Source: Dichotomocladium elegans (taxonomy: Eukaryota; Mucoromycota; Mucoromycetes; Mucorales; Lichtheimiaceae). Taken from it: a DNA stretch of 64,000 bases. The stretch lies in NCBI GenBank assembly GCA_025716815.1, contig JAIXMN010000004.1, positions 1,550,001 through 1,614,000 of the forward strand, in the 5' to 3' direction. Numbering within the stretch: the first letter of the stretch is position 1; each line of letters starts with the position of its first letter. Below are positions 37,829 through 49,749 of this stretch, piece after piece. The position numbers were made by a program, and so were the translations under genes. Under the pieces are notes generated by a model. The model saw only the letters and a list, made by a program, of their open reading frames with translations. It searched no databases and was not told where the DNA came from.

Positions 37829-39498
37829 TTAGTGAAAGGTGCTATATGTACTACGGCCTTCATCATCCATTGCAGCAGCTGTTCTGGTAGGATCCGCAGT
37901 ATCGATGCTTCTCGCTCCGGTGGCGACGCCCTGTTCCTCAGCCTCGAGTAGCGCATCTTCTTTGGGTTTTACAACCCAGGTGAAAAGACATGTGAGCTGA
38001 GCTTTCGTTTTTTTTTAAAAGAAAAAAGCAGGATCTTCATCCTTACCTTCTGGCGAAATACGACCTTCGGGCTGCTTTTGACGGCGGATGACAAGGCATC
38101 GGATGCCGAGAAAGCTACAGAAGCCATCGATCACAAGCGTAGACCAGATACCATAGCCTACGCTTGCGCCCACAAAAATAAGCCACAAAAGCCCCAGCTC
38201 AGTCCCGGGTGATAAAATGGGACCCCCAAAAAGTACGTCGCCATTGACCATAATAGCGATAACAACCATCGGAGTGACCATGGGCGCCAGATTGGGGTAG
38301 GGTGATCGGGTCAAATGAGCAAGTATGATGTTGGATGCCATCAACCCGAAAAGGGTGCCTGCAGTCAGTCCAAACAAACAAAGATGCCGGCCCGTGAGAA
38401 CCACTGAGCTGGGCGAGATAGCCCAGCAATATTCTGCAAGCGCAAACACCACGATGGGGAACAAGGTATTCGTGAGTGCAAGGACAACATCCTGCTTCCT
38501 CTCGATGCATGCGCCATAGATTGCGTAAAGACTATACAGGACCAACCGCAGTAAGCAATATGTCCTTGAAGCAAGGAATTGACTCCCCTACCTCGGGACC
38601 AGAATGGTCAAAATAAAGAAGAAAACGAGATTCCAGACGAAGACATCCGCCATTGTCGTGTTACTCGGCAAAAGCTGTCCGATCATCGGAATCCCTTCGC
38701 TTAACGGAACGTGCCATGATGCGGCACCTAAGCAGACCAATTTTTTTTTACCTACCCGTCAGCACGATGTCCCCTCGAGATGCATCTACCTTACCGTAAA
38801 AGCCAGTCCAAAGGAACGCCATGCAGGTGAGCAAAATGCCTTCTGTGGGACCATTTACAACACCAAGATATAACACTTTTGTGTAATACTCCTCCGCAGT
38901 GGACATATAGAACCCAGCAACAGTGGTAATATAAACAATAATTGAGTATTGCGTATGCCCAAGGCCGAGTGCAGCGCATTGAAGGATGGCCACAAAAGTC
39001 GTATTGAGAGCATCGCAGCCATGATCGAATAGCTCGCCTAATGGTGATGATGTTCCTGTACGGCGTGCCTGCTTGCCATCCACATTATCAAAGGTAGAGT
39101 ATAGCCAGAGACCAGCTGCAAAGCTAAAATATATCCAACTCGGGGCTTCGGTCCCCAAATCAGGGACATAGTAAAATACAAGAAGAACGTTGAAGACCAT
39201 AAAACCCAGTCCAATGAGGGTAATGAGGTTAGGACTATATAAACAATGTGCATCATGAGTCGGTCTGATGAGAAGACAATTGTAAAAACGGCTTTTCCTT
39301 TCCCCCCTTCCCAACAACGCCTTACGCAATCCACATTGGGAAGAGCGTAACGGCCCAATTCCAGTAATGGGAGAGAAAGTATTTTGTCACATAAGACTTG
39401 TCGACAGCAGAGTATTTGTAATATCGCAGATTCTCGAGTTGTTCTTGCGTTGGAAACTCTAGGTTGTATTTGGATTTAAGCCAGCGCTGAAGCCACAT
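37829..39498 (-). CDS. Choline/ethanolamine phosphotransferase
   Basis: Five exons, transcription order 39498-39326, 39234-38795, 38727-38592, 38531-38047, 38001-37829, give 468 residues. The enzyme transfers phosphocholine or phosphoethanolamine from the CDP-alcohol to diacylglycerol in the ER, the last step of the Kennedy pathway. The CDP-alcohol signature DGxxARx8GxxxDxxxD is complete at residues 110-132 (D110, G111, A114, R115, G124, D128, D132). The N-terminus (MWLQRWLKSKYNLEFPTQEQL, then LRYYKYSAVDKS) matches yeast Cpt1/Ept1. About eight hydrophobic helices follow. The last exon adds a cytoplasmic tail of about 60 residues, longer than in yeast. The last intron is only 45 nt. Whether choline or ethanolamine is preferred cannot be told. 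Confidence 0.92.
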
Positions 39499-40964
39499 AG
39501 TCTTTCTCTCGGTGAGTGTGCGTGTGTGTCTGTTTCTGTGTGTGTGTGCTTGCCGAAAGGGCCGGGATCGGAACGGGGACGAAAGACAGGAAGAGGAAGG
39601 AGACGTCCGACGCCTTGTCAAACTTTTTTTTTTGGGCGTTTCAGCTACAGGCAAACCCTCATCCTCAGGACTCCGCCCCTCGGGTAAAGCCCATACAACC
39701 CGAAACAATCGCGCCCTATCCGAATGAATGTAGTTCCAACGTTCCCCCCTTGTGATACAGCGCCGGTTGGGCGGCGCATACAGTATAAATTAAGGATCAC
39801 AGCGAAGTGCCAAGATATAAATCCTCGATGATTGACAGGCAGCATCCTTGATATTCAGGATTTTCTGCTTTCTATATATATTTCTGCTATATAAAAGTCA
39901 AAAGCTGCAGAAAGGCATGCACATGTTCTTTATCAAGGAAACAAACACCCTATTTCCATCGCTCCCGAATGGGGGTATGTGTGTTGCATATGGGTGTTCT
40001 TATCGCATTTTAATGGCGATCTTTGAGTTCCCAAACGTTAGAGTGATAATCCATGGTCGAATGCCCGTGGTTGGCATCGTTGACGATGGGAGATTTGCCT
40101 TATTGGGTCTGAACCTTGCTGCCCACTTTTCATTTCCGCCATAGCGTAAAACGATATTAGCTTGTTGTTGTGTTTGCACGCTAATTTAAGAATGAGAAAA
40201 GAGATGGATGTAACTAGGGGTGACTGGTTGTCGTCATTTACCATGTTACACTTTTTGTTGATTGTGGCTAGAATCCTCCACTCAAATTACATCGGGTAAA
40301 CACTAGCCACGCCCATCCTTACCACCTCCCTCGCACCTTTTTTAGCTCTCAGCTTCACGTGCACCGGGAAAATACTTTGTTCTTCTCGTAAACACCCCCG
40401 TGTATAATATGATCTGCAATTAAGAAAGAAAGACGTACAGATATTTTCGATGACAAGACCCAACGGATGCCAAGTACTGAAAATACGCACCGCGGACCTG
40501 ACAATTTCGATAAACTACAGCACTCTGGTAACCGATGGAGCTGGGAGTAATTCGATAAACTAAATTTAAAAAGCTATGCCTGGAAGCGCAGTTGGGTGTA
40601 CAGAAGTCCAGCTTTGAAACACTTCCAGTCCACAAGCGGTAATAATCCTTCTGACAAAGTTGTCGGTCAACCAAATAGATGCACCAAGAAGGCCGCATAA
40701 AGCTGTTGCAAGGCACATACTAATTAACCCAAATCGCCGGGTTCCGAATCCTAAAGCACTGGCGAGAGAGAGAAAGAGAAAGAGAGAGCAATTGACAACA
40801 CACACGCGTGAAGTGGGGAACGCAACATTTTCTTTCTCCTCTTTCTTCCATTTCCTTTTGTGCCAATAAATCTTCACGCTACTATTTCGACTAATTTTAC
40901 CACTCCCCTTTCACTTTTTTCCCTTCCTTCCCCTCCCCCTTTCCCTCTTTATTTCTTTGCTCTG
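39499..40964. promoter_or_regulatory. Divergent intergenic region
   Basis: About 1.5 kb between the phosphotransferase and RhoGEF start codons. It contains a GT-rich run near 39,510-39,550, scattered short frames and a pyrimidine-rich leader at 40,840-40,960 just before the RhoGEF start. No conserved coding content or RNA gene is recognised; both promoters should lie here. Confidence 0.4.
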
Positions 40965-43900
40965 ATGCCTACGAATCATTTGCAACCGACAGTGCTTGTT
41001 GGAGAGCCCGGCGTTGCTCACAATCCATATAGACACCAAGGTGCATATGCAATCCGGCGGTCGCCTTCGAATATAGCACCATTGCCACCACCTACTCGTA
41101 AAAGCAGTATTCCTGACGATGTGAAAAAGAGCTATGAGCGACAACAATTGCCCGTGCGAAATCAAAGCCTCACTGCAGCAGTTGTTATTACCAAGGCTGC
41201 CAGCGCATTTTTCACACACCATGGCTCTCAGCAGCAACACCAATATCATCATCACCACTACCAGGGCAACGATCAGACCCATTCCGCTGCACAGGGCGAT
41301 CACACAATCACTGACGAGCTTGCTTCAACAGCATCATCGCCTCCTCCTGCTTATCCTCATAATAATAATAATAATATTAATCAGCAGCAGCAGCAGCAGC
41401 GACAGCATCGTTTGCCCTTGAGAACAGACGATCTAGCACCAATATCTATTCCCATTGATTGCGATAAAGCAAACCCGATCATTCACATCCATCGATCCAA
41501 CTCGAACACCAGCGAAAGTAACAATGATGAATCAGAGAACGAGGATGACGAGGATAGCTTGTCATTACAACAACCTCCAGAAGGTAGATATTAGATCACC
41601 CCACGGTTGACTACCGTCGATCCTCGTTCTGCTTATCTATTTATTGACTCGCAAGAATCAGAGAGCCCTCTGGGTCTTAATTTGGTGTCACCGACAACTT
41701 GTGAGGTGGAGGAACATAAGACGTGTTCCTTTTTGCATGGTATGCAAAATAGTCTTGGTGACAACGCAGCTATGCTATCCCATGTGGCGCGTAAGCTCTA
41801 CAGTAGGATTTTGCCCGAGGACGTCTCAAGGGACGGGGTCGAGTACCACTACCTTTTCACTGGCAAGGAAGCTGTGGTAGTGTACACAATCTCTCTCACT
41901 CCTTTTTGAAGGGGAAACTTAAAAAGTTGATTTTTTAACTTAGGACCATTTGGTCGATATTATACATCTCGACGACAGCGCCAAGCATAACCGTGATCAA
42001 GCGCTCATGATTGGGCGCTCACTTGAATCATTAGGCCTGTTTCGGGCAGTGGATGGGAGCGGCCGCCTGCAAGATGGCACGAGAGAGCTGTATCGATTTG
42101 AGGCGGAGGCCGTCGAGAACGTCAAACAGCAGGAAGGTCAGAGGTGCACAATGCGGCGCAACTTGCTTAAACGATAAATCTAAAAAAAAATAATATAGGT
42201 GACACGAATGGTCTGCCTACAGGTATTTTCACGCCATTGACAGCGTGCTATTCGCCAACTTGTAATGGGGATAGCCCCTGTTACTCTTACAGTTGCCCTG
42301 GATTTTGGAGAAAGGTAAACTTCAGCCATCTGTAAAAGGATCCTCCCTCGTCTGTCATTTCGGCACTTTCGCTAGCCGTTGCTCATCCCATATGCCATTG
42401 TAGAAGAGTCAGTCCGCCAGACAGTCCATCCTGCCTGACAAGGTAGCATAATAATGGCAAAGATCACCCAAATGACAGTTAATTCTCATCTTGTTTATCT
42501 AGAATAAGCGAGCATTATGGATACATTCCGTTCCCAAAGATCTCATTGCTGCGACACCACCCGAAGAAAGGAAACGGCAGGAATGTATATACGAGTTAAT
42601 ATTTACTGAAGAAGACTTTGCAAAGGATCTGGATTATGTACATAACGTAAGTAGATACATCGTATTAGTCTCCATGATGCACGTCTAAAAATACATTCTT
42701 TTTGTATCCTAGCACTGGGTCATTCCACTCATGACGACGGATGTGCTTAGCAGCCACACGGAGAAACGCGAATTGATAGTTAAAGAGATTTTCTGGAACA
42801 TGGCTGACATTCGCCGGGTGAGCACAGGATTTTCGTATGCGCTTTCGAAGCGACGGAAGGAGCAGGACCTGGTAGACACGATTGGCGATATCATGATCTC
42901 GTTTGTTCGCCAATTTGAGCCTTATATCTCCTATGGTGCCCACCAAGTGATTGGAAAGCACCGGTTCGAGCTCGAGAAACGCAAGAATCCAAAATTTGCA
43001 CAGTTCGTTAGGGACACGGAGCGCAAGCCCGAGTCTAAACGGCTCGAATTGAATGGATATTTGACAAAACCAACCACGCGCCTGGGGCGGTATAACCTCT
43101 TGCTCCGGGAAATCCTCAAACGTACACCCCCAGGAAACTCTGACCTTGAACTGATACCGCAGATCATGGAGGCCATTGCTGGCCTTCTTGAACAGGTTAA
43201 TAGCCAGACTGGGAAAGTCTCTCAGTGTTTTACGCTGAAACTCATTGAAGAACGCCTGATATCTAAGCCTATGAGCATTGTGACGGTAAAAATATGTCTT
43301 TTCCTTTCTTATCTTGACCCCACGACATTGACATGAATGAATCGTGATCTTCCTCTCTAGGATCTCAAGCTGCAAGATCCAGGCCGTGAATTATTGATGC
43401 AGGGCCGGCTGAGCCGGAAAGAAAACGGCTCGTCGGATTCATCAGATCTTCATGTCTTTCTGTTTGACCATTTCCTTTTGATGACAAAGCCGAAGTTGCA
43501 TAACAGGGTCGAACATTACAAGGTGTTCCGAAAGGTACCACGGATAGAAATTGGAAGTGACTATGGGTTCTCACAGCTTGAATGTAGCCTATTCCCCTCA
43601 GCGACTTGTCGATTTCTGTCGTCGATTCTCCTATGTCGCTCAGCAGGAGTCGGTCGATCACTTCTCCCTCCTCATCCACCTCGACCTCGTTTACCTCTGC
43701 TTCCGCATCTACTACACATTCCTCACATCCTTCGCCATCGCAGCGTTCACAGCAGTTACCACACTCCCCCCACTCGAGCGGGATATCTGCAGGTCCAGAT
43801 TCATTCTTGAAAAACCCAGTCAGCACCATTAGCCTGATGTTGGCCGATCAGAACACTGCTTCTTCTACTTCTGCTACTAATTCTATTTCTACTACCAATG

Positions 43901-44154
43901 TCTCCGCCTCTACCACTACTTCTATTATTGCTACTGCTGCCGCTGCTACCTCTGATGTATCCTCTGTGGCCCCAATTATCAGTTACGGTATCATCATTTA
44001 TCATCATGGGAAAAACGGGTCCCCTCCAATCGCACTATTCACGTCCGAGGCTACGCGAGAACTCTGGGTCGAGAAGATACTGGGGCAGAAGGAAGCTACG
44101 CAGACTTCGTGCAGTGTTAGGACATCCAACGACACCGAGACGAGCTGCGAATAG
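40965..44154 (+). CDS. Rho1 guanine nucleotide exchange factor (DEP-DH-PH, no CNH)
   Basis: Nine exons (40965-41583, 41656-41876, 41944-42136, 42199-42314, 42404-42442, 42503-42646, 42713-43285, 43361-43534, 43588-44154), all phase-consistent, give 881 residues. Rom1/Rom2-type GEFs activate Rho1 in the cell-wall integrity pathway. After a Gln/His/Asn-rich N-terminus comes a DEP domain (about 240-345: LSHVARKLYSRILPEDVS, GRSLESLGLFR), the family block GIFTPLTACYSPTC, then the DH domain (about 400-610: YELIFTEEDFAKDLDYV, LNGYLTKPTTRLGRYNLLL). A PH domain follows, interrupted by a Ser/Thr-rich insert of about 130 residues between PIPLSDL and ISYGIIIYHH. The frame stops right after LWVEKILGQKEA, so the C-terminal citron-homology domain usual in this family is missing; the next 200 bp are non-coding and an opposing gene follows. 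Confidence 0.88.
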
Positions 44155-44352
44155 CATCTTGGGCTCATGGGTTGCTAATGAATAAAACGTTCTTAAGGGT
44201 GTAAAACCCGAAAGCGCACACCTCTCCCTTTCTCGCAAACGGAAGAGAACCCATTTCACGAAAATAGCGTCCGTATACTTGCTTTTTCCCTTCCAAGGTC
44301 TCGATATCTTTTCGAATGACGGATGTATGATTTATTTTAATAGCTGCGAACC

Positions 44353-46921
44353 TCATTTGTCCTTCTTTGTCTCACTCTCTTCGGAACCTTCAATCTGCTT
44401 CTTCGCCTCTCCCGCGTTCTCGCCAACCTGCCCGAATTCGTTCGCACGCTTGGGGTCAACCTTGTACACATAGCGCTGATAGAGGTACACAAAGAAGACA
44501 ACGTCGTCTCTCAGACACGCTAGACGATGAAGTGTAGGCATTTTGATTACAAATGCAAACAAGTCGTCTATTCGAAAAATAGGATGCCCACATTATCAAT
44601 TCCGGATTCTAATGGCTGCAAGTTTCAAAGAAAAAAAAAGGCAACTCACCGATAAAGGTGTTAAGTGACTTATACATGAGGGTCTTCCAGGGCATGTGTG
44701 CAACCTATAAAGATTGAGACCTGTGTCAGTATATCGTCTGTTCTCGCCCCCCGGGATCCGGGAACAAATTGATACTGAAAAGGGTATACTAACGCTCTTG
44801 AGGCGGTAATTAATGTACAATTGGGGGATCATTGTGATGAAGCCAAACATGTACACGAACTCCACCAACGTTTTGAGTACATACGAGTACCAGCTCTTAT
44901 GCTCGTCATACAGCAGAGAATAAACTGCATAACCACCAAGGAGAGGGTAGGCTATCCACGACAGGTATTTGAACGCGATGGCATCGTACTCAGCCGTCTC
45001 GTCCTCAACCTCAGTCGACTCAGTCTGCCGCGTTCCAACTGAGGGCAGAAGCGATCCCGGTGTCCACACAAGCTCATATTTGAGAGCCTTGAACACCTTC
45101 CATATCTCAATTAGCAGGCCCACACCCTGGCTGATCAAAATCATCCATGATGTCTCCTGGTTATTATCCATCAAGAAGAGGAAGATGACAATCTGGAAAA
45201 ATATATTCGTAAACAGACTGCGGACCGACACTCCGGTGCTGTTATCTTTCTTCTTCCAGAAAGCAATATCTGACAATCGACTGGCATTAAGAACTCGCAA
45301 CACATTACCCCCCCTTGCCATCCTTTCTCACCATTTTTGAAGGCCAAGAATTCAAACGCGCTGTGAAGAAGACTGACAGCAGCGGTAGTCGCCAGCAAGA
45401 CTGGGTTAGTTTCCAAAAGCATACGTTTCAGCTCGTCCATTTCCGTTGCAGACATGCCACCCAACGGATTATTTGCTTGCTGTTTCATAGAGTCGTCGAA
45501 CGCGGCGTACATATTGAACTTCCACATCGACATCGGCTCGAGATGAATTGTCAGTGGCAGTTCGCTAGCCGGACGAGCGAAAGAAAGCGTGCAATGAGAT
45601 GTCTGTCGATACAATGGCGAGTATGATGCCCTTACCTTACGGTCTCGTTGATGGGATACGTATTTGATTTGAGATCCCAGAATTCGTTCGGGAAAACAAT
45701 AGGACGATAGAATCCATTCTTGCCTGAAGCATCCCGGTGGGTGGTGACGGGTATATCTGAAAATGTCTTTTAAGAATTATGTCCCTATTGCTCACCGCCA
45801 TCATCCCAAAAAAATACTGACATTTCAGAATAGCTGGCTGGAGTGAACTTTTGGGAATAGCAGACTTGGGTTCGTTGATGATCGAGATAGTTATGTTCTC
45901 ATGCCAGTAGGCGACCAAGGGAGCCCGTCGAGTAAAGTTGGCCAGAAACCCACTAACCAAGTGTCCATCCTCAGGTTCTTCGAGATGCTCGGGCTCCCGC
46001 TGCTCGGTCACCTCCTCGATTTGCACGTTTTCATCTTCCTCATCGTCGCGTTGCAGCAGCTTCTTCTGCTTTACAATATTTTTTTTGGGGTAATATTTTG
46101 TCAAAACTAGAAGCAGAAATGTAAATCTTTCATTCTCTGCCTCTCTCTCTTCAAACTTTCCAAACTCCTTCACCTACGATGACGGTAATAGACCAGCGCA
46201 TCAGGAACAAATTTCGGGTTGCTTGGGTCAATTGGTGCGCCTTTCTGAGTCACAAATATATGAGCATACAGACTGCCATTGTGCTGCAAGTTCTATATTT
46301 AAAACAAGTTGTCGTCAGCATAAAAAGAAAATGTATACAATCGGCATCGCTTGCGGACACGTACGTGCGTCGCCGGGATTTTCACGGTGTGTTCGCGGCT
46401 CTGCACATTGTCAAGATCTATGTCCACGGCGTGCCAAGCAGGCTTGGTATGGTAGTCCACAAAGTACTCATTTTCAGACACATAGACGTCCATGTCGACC
46501 AGGGCCTGATTAGGCCATAGAGCATAGAGAGCGTTCGGCAACTCCTGATGCGGAATCTGGAGGGGGTAAGGGCTATGATAGACGCCGGCCGGAAGCACCG
46601 GATAAAAGTCCATTGCCGATCCCCGATTGCCTTCCGCTGCTGGTGACGTTGAAGCAGTCGAGTCAGCAGGTCCAGTAGGAGGATGGGGTTGGGCATCACG
46701 CTTTTGACCTGGGGATGGAGGACAAATAAAAGCCGGAAACAAGTTGGCATTCCAGAAAGGATTCAACGAATGAAAATGATTGTCTTACCGAAGAAGTACT
46801 GCATGGCCAGCCACATTATGAAGGCACGTAGGATCGTGCCGCCATATTGCTTCAGCACACCACCATCCTCGCGCCTATTCGGGGGTGCAGTATCGCCAGC
46901 GGGGCGCGTTGGCTCTGACAT
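44353..46921 (-). CDS. CLPTM1 family membrane protein
   Basis: Nine exons, transcription order 46921-46789, 46708-46365, 46292-46178, 46106-45822, 45756-45636, 45564-45332, 45269-44794, 44704-44650, 44567-44353, give 658 residues, close to human CLPTM1 (669). The protein is an ER/plasma-membrane multi-pass protein; the mammalian relatives are implicated in lipid scrambling and receptor trafficking. Conserved stretches include LQHNGSLYAHIFVTQKGAPI, LLTKYYPKK, YPINETVSELPLTI (across intron 5), DIAFWKKKDNSTGVSVRSLF, SWMILISQGVGLLIEIWKVF, LSWIAYPLLGGYAVYSLLYD, FGFITMIPQLYINYRLKSVAH and DDVVFFVYLYQRYVYKVD. The N-terminal anchor is ILRAFIMWLAMQYFFG. Alternative splice sites exist at introns 3 and 5; those chosen restore family sequence. 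The C-terminus is Glu/Lys-rich. Confidence 0.9.
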
Positions 46922-47177
46922 GACGGAACGCGTTTAAGGGAGAGAGAACAAGAAGAATTTGTGTCACTTGCTTAAAAAATAGTATTTACAGTCATTTCAA
47001 CAATGATGTCGACTGATTCAAAAATAAAGTCGTGTCACGTGCCATGAACTTCGTTTACTTTTACTTGTCGCTTAGTAATTAAGCAATAAGCCTTGGCACT
47101 TTTATTTTTATAAAAGAAGGCGATTTTGAAGTAGTTTTTTTCCGGTTTCTTTTTCCGGTTTACAACAGACATTCAGA
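46922..47177. other. Region between CLPTM1 gene and transposon relic
   Basis: About 250 bp, AT-rich. It would contain the CLPTM1-family promoter and possibly the left end of the adjacent Tc1/mariner relic. No terminal inverted repeat could be recognised by eye. Confidence 0.35.
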
Positions 47178-48365
47178 ATGAATGTGCAATTTCTTTATGA
47201 AGATGGACAAGGACACGTTTTTGATGAGAACGGTGTTGAGCCTATGGATTTTGTTGTTGACGAGGAGTTATTCGCTATCGAAACACTAAGTTGTCGTACT
47301 CAATTCCTAATGAATAAACCTCTGGAAAGTCCTTCTATGTAATCCTGTAATACATCCAGTTACTAATGTAAGGAACAATGAAGACGTTGATATGGAGTTA
47401 TGCAATAAGTGACGTTATACACTTTACTCTGATGAAGACAAGACGAGATTTTTTCAGCAAATGTTTGAATCCTTCTGCTGCTGCGAGACAATTAGGTATT
47501 CATATCCGAGCAGCACAGAGATGGGTCAAACGTTATTACGATGACCCTGAAAGCATCTTTGAGAAGAAGAAAAAGCCAGGTAGACGTCGTATTCTTGCGG
47601 AGGAGCATAAGCAGTTTCTTTTAAATTGAAGTGGCAGAAATTTTAACGCAAAACTTTGTGGATCTTAATGTTTCTCGTAGCACAATTTATAACTTCATGG
47701 CAACTGAGTGTAGTTTATCTGTTAAGCAGGCACAATTCCAGCCTGTAGAAAGAAATAGCGAAGAAAAGATTCAACAAAGGTACGATTGGGTACAAAAGTG
47801 GCAGCAAACTGACATGGACTTTACAACAAATTGCGTCTTTCTGGATGAATCAGCTTTTCACATTCATTTGAAACGAGGTATGGCCTGGTCAAAGAAGGGA
47901 ACTCCAGCAATAGTTACAGTACCTACAACTAAAGCGAATGCAACATCGATCTTAGGTGCCATATCTGTCACTGGCTTAATTAATGTTAGTTTGAGAGTTC
48001 CAAAACGTATTAAAAAGAGAAAGGTTGGACGCGAAGCTGATGGTTATAGTATAGGAACAGTGACAGGGCATTATCTTGTTATGGATAATGCTCCAAACCA
48101 TAGCTCAATTGATATAGGAAAGTATATTCACTCTCGAGGATATCGCTGCGTTTATCTTCCTCCATATTTCCTGAACTAAATCCAATTGAGCAGTTCTGGT
48201 CAGTTATCAAGAGTAAAGTTAAGCGGAATAAGTTTTTGGAAAAGGAATCGCTAATGACAAGAATCAGTGAGGCATGCGATAATTTATATATGAGTGACTT
48301 CAAAGGCTTTGTAACTCATTCTGCTAAATGTTTCGCTATATGCCTCAATAAAGAGAAGTTACAAG
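47178..48365 (+). mobile_element. Tc1/mariner transposon relic (copy 3), best preserved
   Basis: The broken transposase starts MNVQFLYEDGQGHVFDENG. A TGA interrupts it before RYTLYSDEDKTRFF, a frameshift precedes the helix-turn-helix SAAARQLGIHIRAAQRWV, and another stop lies near 47,630. The catalytic region is then nearly intact: KQAQFQPVERNS, the first acidic motif CVFLDESAFH, HLKRGMAWSKKGTP, the second motif VMDNAPNH, and PYF-frameshift-LNPIEQFWSVIKSK with the final Glu. The gap between the second Asp and the Glu is 34 residues if the missing base is allowed for, the DD34E spacing of Tc1-like elements. Several lesions make it inactive. It ends against the left edge of the giant palindromic element. 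Confidence 0.82.
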
Positions 48366-48593
48366 GTTGAATCCAGTGCAAAGTGGGCCACCTGGCCACT
48401 CTTTTCTTTTCAAACCAGCGTAAAGAGGGTTGCCTAACCTTGGTTATTTTATTTTTTGATCTGTGGAAGATCTCCTACTTGTAAATGAAATGGTACTGAG
48501 GATAAGGGTGAAGAGATATACATGATAGGAGTAGCAGACTTTTTTTTGCTGGTTGATGTGGTGGCTACAGTGCTGTTGCAGCTGCTGCAATAA

Positions 48594-49712
48594 CTATCGC
48601 GATCGCTTTGCACATTCTCTCCGACATCGAAATTTGTTGAGGATCTTGGTGTTCTTGAGCAAGTCATAACGAGAATATACTTCAACCTTATGACCAATAT
48701 CCACTACCACTTCTCGTATGGACTTATTCAAAGATATGAATAACCTGATGTCGTCAGGATTGGTCGACAATCCGGCATAGTCAATTACCACAAGGCGAAT
48801 TTGTCGAGCGGATTTTGTGATCTTGCTGATTAAGTCTTGTGTATTACCAGAGCAATCGTCGAAAGTATATGGTGGAGTTGTTGCATCCCGTTCGGCAATT
48901 GGGTCGTCGGCAGAAGTGTTGTAAGACACAAATACATCTTCACATAAGAGCTTCGTCTTCATCTTGTAGATTTGGAGATTTACTAGCTTCTTTTTGGTTT
49001 TGTCATGTTCATTGGTATTTGATTTTCGTACATAACCGATAGTACATTTGGTGGCCATTGACGATTTGACCAGTGACCTATATTCCTGAATATTTGAAAG
49101 ATCATCCCAAGTAAAATCTAATCAAAATAAGAAGAATATTTTTAATAAAAAATAGATAGATACTTTCCGGGCATTACCTCTGTAAACTTTTTTGACGACA
49201 TTGAGCAAACGGCCACGTTTTCTTTTATTATTAGATTGCTTTCGAATAGTCGTACTCCATCTGCCATCTTTTGACATCCAGGCGGAAAGGTCAGCTGACC
49301 TGACAGTATCCTTTGGAATATAAGCTGAAACAAGGTCATGGACTTCAGTTTCCGAAAGAAAATGCTCTTCAGTTATGCCTGGGATGGGTGTGGAAGGCAT
49401 AATCTTAGCCACAAGATCAAGAACTGCTGATCGTGATGGTGGTATGGAAACAATAAAGGATTCACTACTGTTGCTATCGTCGCATTGTTGTTCTTGTTCG
49501 GTATTCTGTGGGAGACGCTGGTATCTCCAAGGCTCCAAGTTCACTTTCTTTGTTGACATGGCAACTGCAACGGTGGGATCGCCATTGACTAACGTAACAG
49601 GTTCCAAACCAGCATCTTTAAGTTGTTGTAATGTTGAAAGTTGATTCTCCATAGTGATTTCGAGTCCATAAATCGAACAAACAGCATCAGCTGCAGATAA
49701 TATGATTGTCAT
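48594..49712 (-). CDS. Resolvase/serine-recombinase-like protein, left copy
   Basis: Two exons, 49712-49178 and 49117-48594, with a 60-nt GTAATG...GATTAG intron, give 352 residues. The N-terminal half has no known domain (MTIILSAADAVCSIYGLEI; an acidic QEQQCDDSN patch; a basic KQSNNKRKRGRLLNVVKKV segment that could bind DNA). After the intron, DFTWDDLSNIQEYRSLVKSS leads into CTIGYVRKSNT, which resembles the YxRxS catalytic strand of serine recombinases, then VFVSYNTSADDPIAERD and RLVVIDYAGLSTNPDD, where classical enzymes have the DRLxR motif; here the arginine is absent. So it is a divergent or degenerate relative. The start codon lies about 40 bp from array A, whose units would form its promoter region. 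The resolvase relation is by motif impression only. Confidence 0.6.
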
Positions 49713-49749
49713 AGTTGGTAAAAAAAGTGGTAAAAAAGTGGTAAAAAAA

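Noticed and set aside
46107..46178. Alternative donor at 46,173 in the CLPTM1 gene
   Set aside because: It gives the wrong phase or a weak acceptor; the GTAGGT donor restores LLTKYYPKK in frame.
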